Of a stretch of DNA of 15,311 bases, positions 14,743-15,311 are shown in pieces; within the stretch, counting starts at the first letter, position 1, and each line of letters opens with the position of its first letter. The DNA comes from Flavobacteriales bacterium UBA5869 (GTDB lineage: Bacteria > Bacteroidota > Bacteroidia > Flavobacteriales_D > Crocinitomicaceae). The notes beneath the pieces were generated by a model, which saw only the letters and a list, made by a program, of their open reading frames with translations, was not told the origin of the DNA and did no database searches. Made by a program: the position numbers and the translations under genes. The stretch is taken from contig DJFP01000268.1 of NCBI GenBank assembly GCA_002432565.1, forward strand, positions 971 to 16,281. The letters are read 5' to 3'.

Positions 14743-15311
14743 ATGAAAGTAACGGTAGTAGGTGCAGGAGCTGTTGGAGCAAGCTGTGCGGAATATATCG
14801 CAATGAAAAACTTCTGTTCGGAAGTAGTTTTGGTAGATATCAAAGAAGGATTTGCCGAAGGAAAAGCAATGGACTTAATGCAGACTGCATCTTTGAATGG
14901 GTTCGATACTAAAATTACAGGTACAACAGGAGATTACAGTAAAACAGCTGGTTCTCATGTAGCGGTAATTACTTCTGGTATTCCAAGAAAACCGGGAATG
15001 ACTCGTGAGGAATTGATCGGAATTAACGCAGGTATCGTGAAAGATGTAACAGCTAACCTTGTAAAACATTCTCCGGAAGTTATCATTATCGTTGTTTCCA
15101 ATCCGATGGATACAATGGCGTACCTGGTACACAAAACTTCAGGTCTTCCTAAGCACAAGATCATTGGAATGGGTGGTGCATTGGATTCAGCCCGTTTCAA
15201 ATACAGATTGGCTGAGGCATTAGGAAGCCCAATCTCTGATGTAGACGGAATGGTAATCGCTGCACACAGTGATACGGGAATGCTTCCTTTATTAAGCAAA
15301 GCAACAAGAAA
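14743..15311 (+). CDS. mdh: Malate dehydrogenase, 3'-truncated by the window end
   Basis: 189 residues are visible of an expected ~310. Rossmann fold with GAGAVG (7-12), Asp32 in LVDIKEG selecting NAD, and the mobile-loop residues SGIPRKPGMTREE. Next come NAGIVKDV, VSNPMDTMAYLV, and GMGGALDSARFKY with the substrate-binding Arg. The catalytic His175 sits in AAHSDTG where the textbook motif is GGHGDT. This LDH-like MDH type oxidises malate to oxaloacetate in the TCA cycle, in the cytoplasm. The ATG is certain because the Rossmann strand begins at residue 2. Transcribed divergently from the sigma operon, with its own probable promoter. Confidence 0.95.
   Translation, partial: MKVTVVGAGAVGASCAEYIAMKNFCSEVVLVDIKEGFAEGKAMDLMQTASLNGFDTKITGTTGDYSKTAGSHVAVITSGIPRKPGMTREELIGINAGIVKDVTANLVKHSPEVIIIVVSNPMDTMAYLVHKTSGLPKHKIIGMGGALDSARFKYRLAEALGSPISDVDGMVIAAHSDTGMLPLLSKATR

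Noticed and set aside
14955..15299. 114-codon minus-strand reading frame
   Set aside because: It lies entirely antisense to the well-supported mdh gene and is a coding shadow.
1..15311. Mobile element, prophage, CRISPR array or defence island
   Set aside because: No transposase, integrase, phage gene, spaced repeat array or nuclease-based system is visible; gene content is chromosomal core. RadC is found in many cores and is not by itself evidence of a mobile region.

Overview
The window reads as an ordinary chromosomal stretch from a member of the Bacteroidota, most likely order Flavobacteriales. This rests on low GC, a type A T9SS sorting domain and a SprB-like repeat, a CHU_C-like (gliding-motility-type) C-terminal domain, a GSCFA protein, a DUF7033-type deacetylase-like protein, and several upstream TAnnTTTG-type -7 boxes. 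A Fluviicola/Crocinitomicaceae-like host is my guess from general protein resemblance only. I see no tRNA, rRNA, CRISPR array, insertion sequence, integrase or phage gene.

Layout. A 5'-truncated M61 glycyl aminopeptidase-like protease (1-1182, +) ends in a clear intrinsic terminator. A long minus-strand block follows. Its members are a VOC-fold protein and the 23S rRNA pseudouridine synthase RluF (probably one operon, rluF first), a small secreted protein of unknown function, a GH3 beta-N-acetylhexosaminidase-type lipoprotein, and a T9SS-exported adhesin-like protein. Further along come a low-affinity iron permease-like protein, an SDR oxidoreductase and a YdjM-type membrane hydrolase (possibly one operon read from the hydrolase). 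A divergent intergenic region then leads to a plus-strand pair, RadC and a polysaccharide-deacetylase-like protein, 3 nt apart. A 251-bp gap carries a strongly palindromic repeat-like element. After it come a small minus-strand ORF and, divergently, a GSCFA protein.

The most interesting unit is at 12628-14474 (minus): an ECF sigma factor with a GTG start, overlapping by 4 bp a single-pass membrane protein. That protein has a short anti-sigma-like cytoplasmic head, one transmembrane helix, a long Ser/Thr/Asn/Gln-rich linker, Ig/PKD-like domains and a C-terminal domain resembling the gliding-motility/T9SS type B (CHU_C) module. The convergent GSCFA gene carries, inside its last codons, what looks like the intrinsic terminator of this sigma operon. 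The window ends inside malate dehydrogenase (14743-end, +).

How the genes fit together: most are housekeeping or envelope functions (cell-wall glycan turnover, rRNA modification, TCA cycle, stress-type oxidoreductase) that need not cooperate. The testable regulatory system is the sigma/transmembrane-regulator pair. Around the genes lie several unexplained inverted repeats (6204-6238, 7774-7798, 11089-11171, 11573-11598, 14525-14627).
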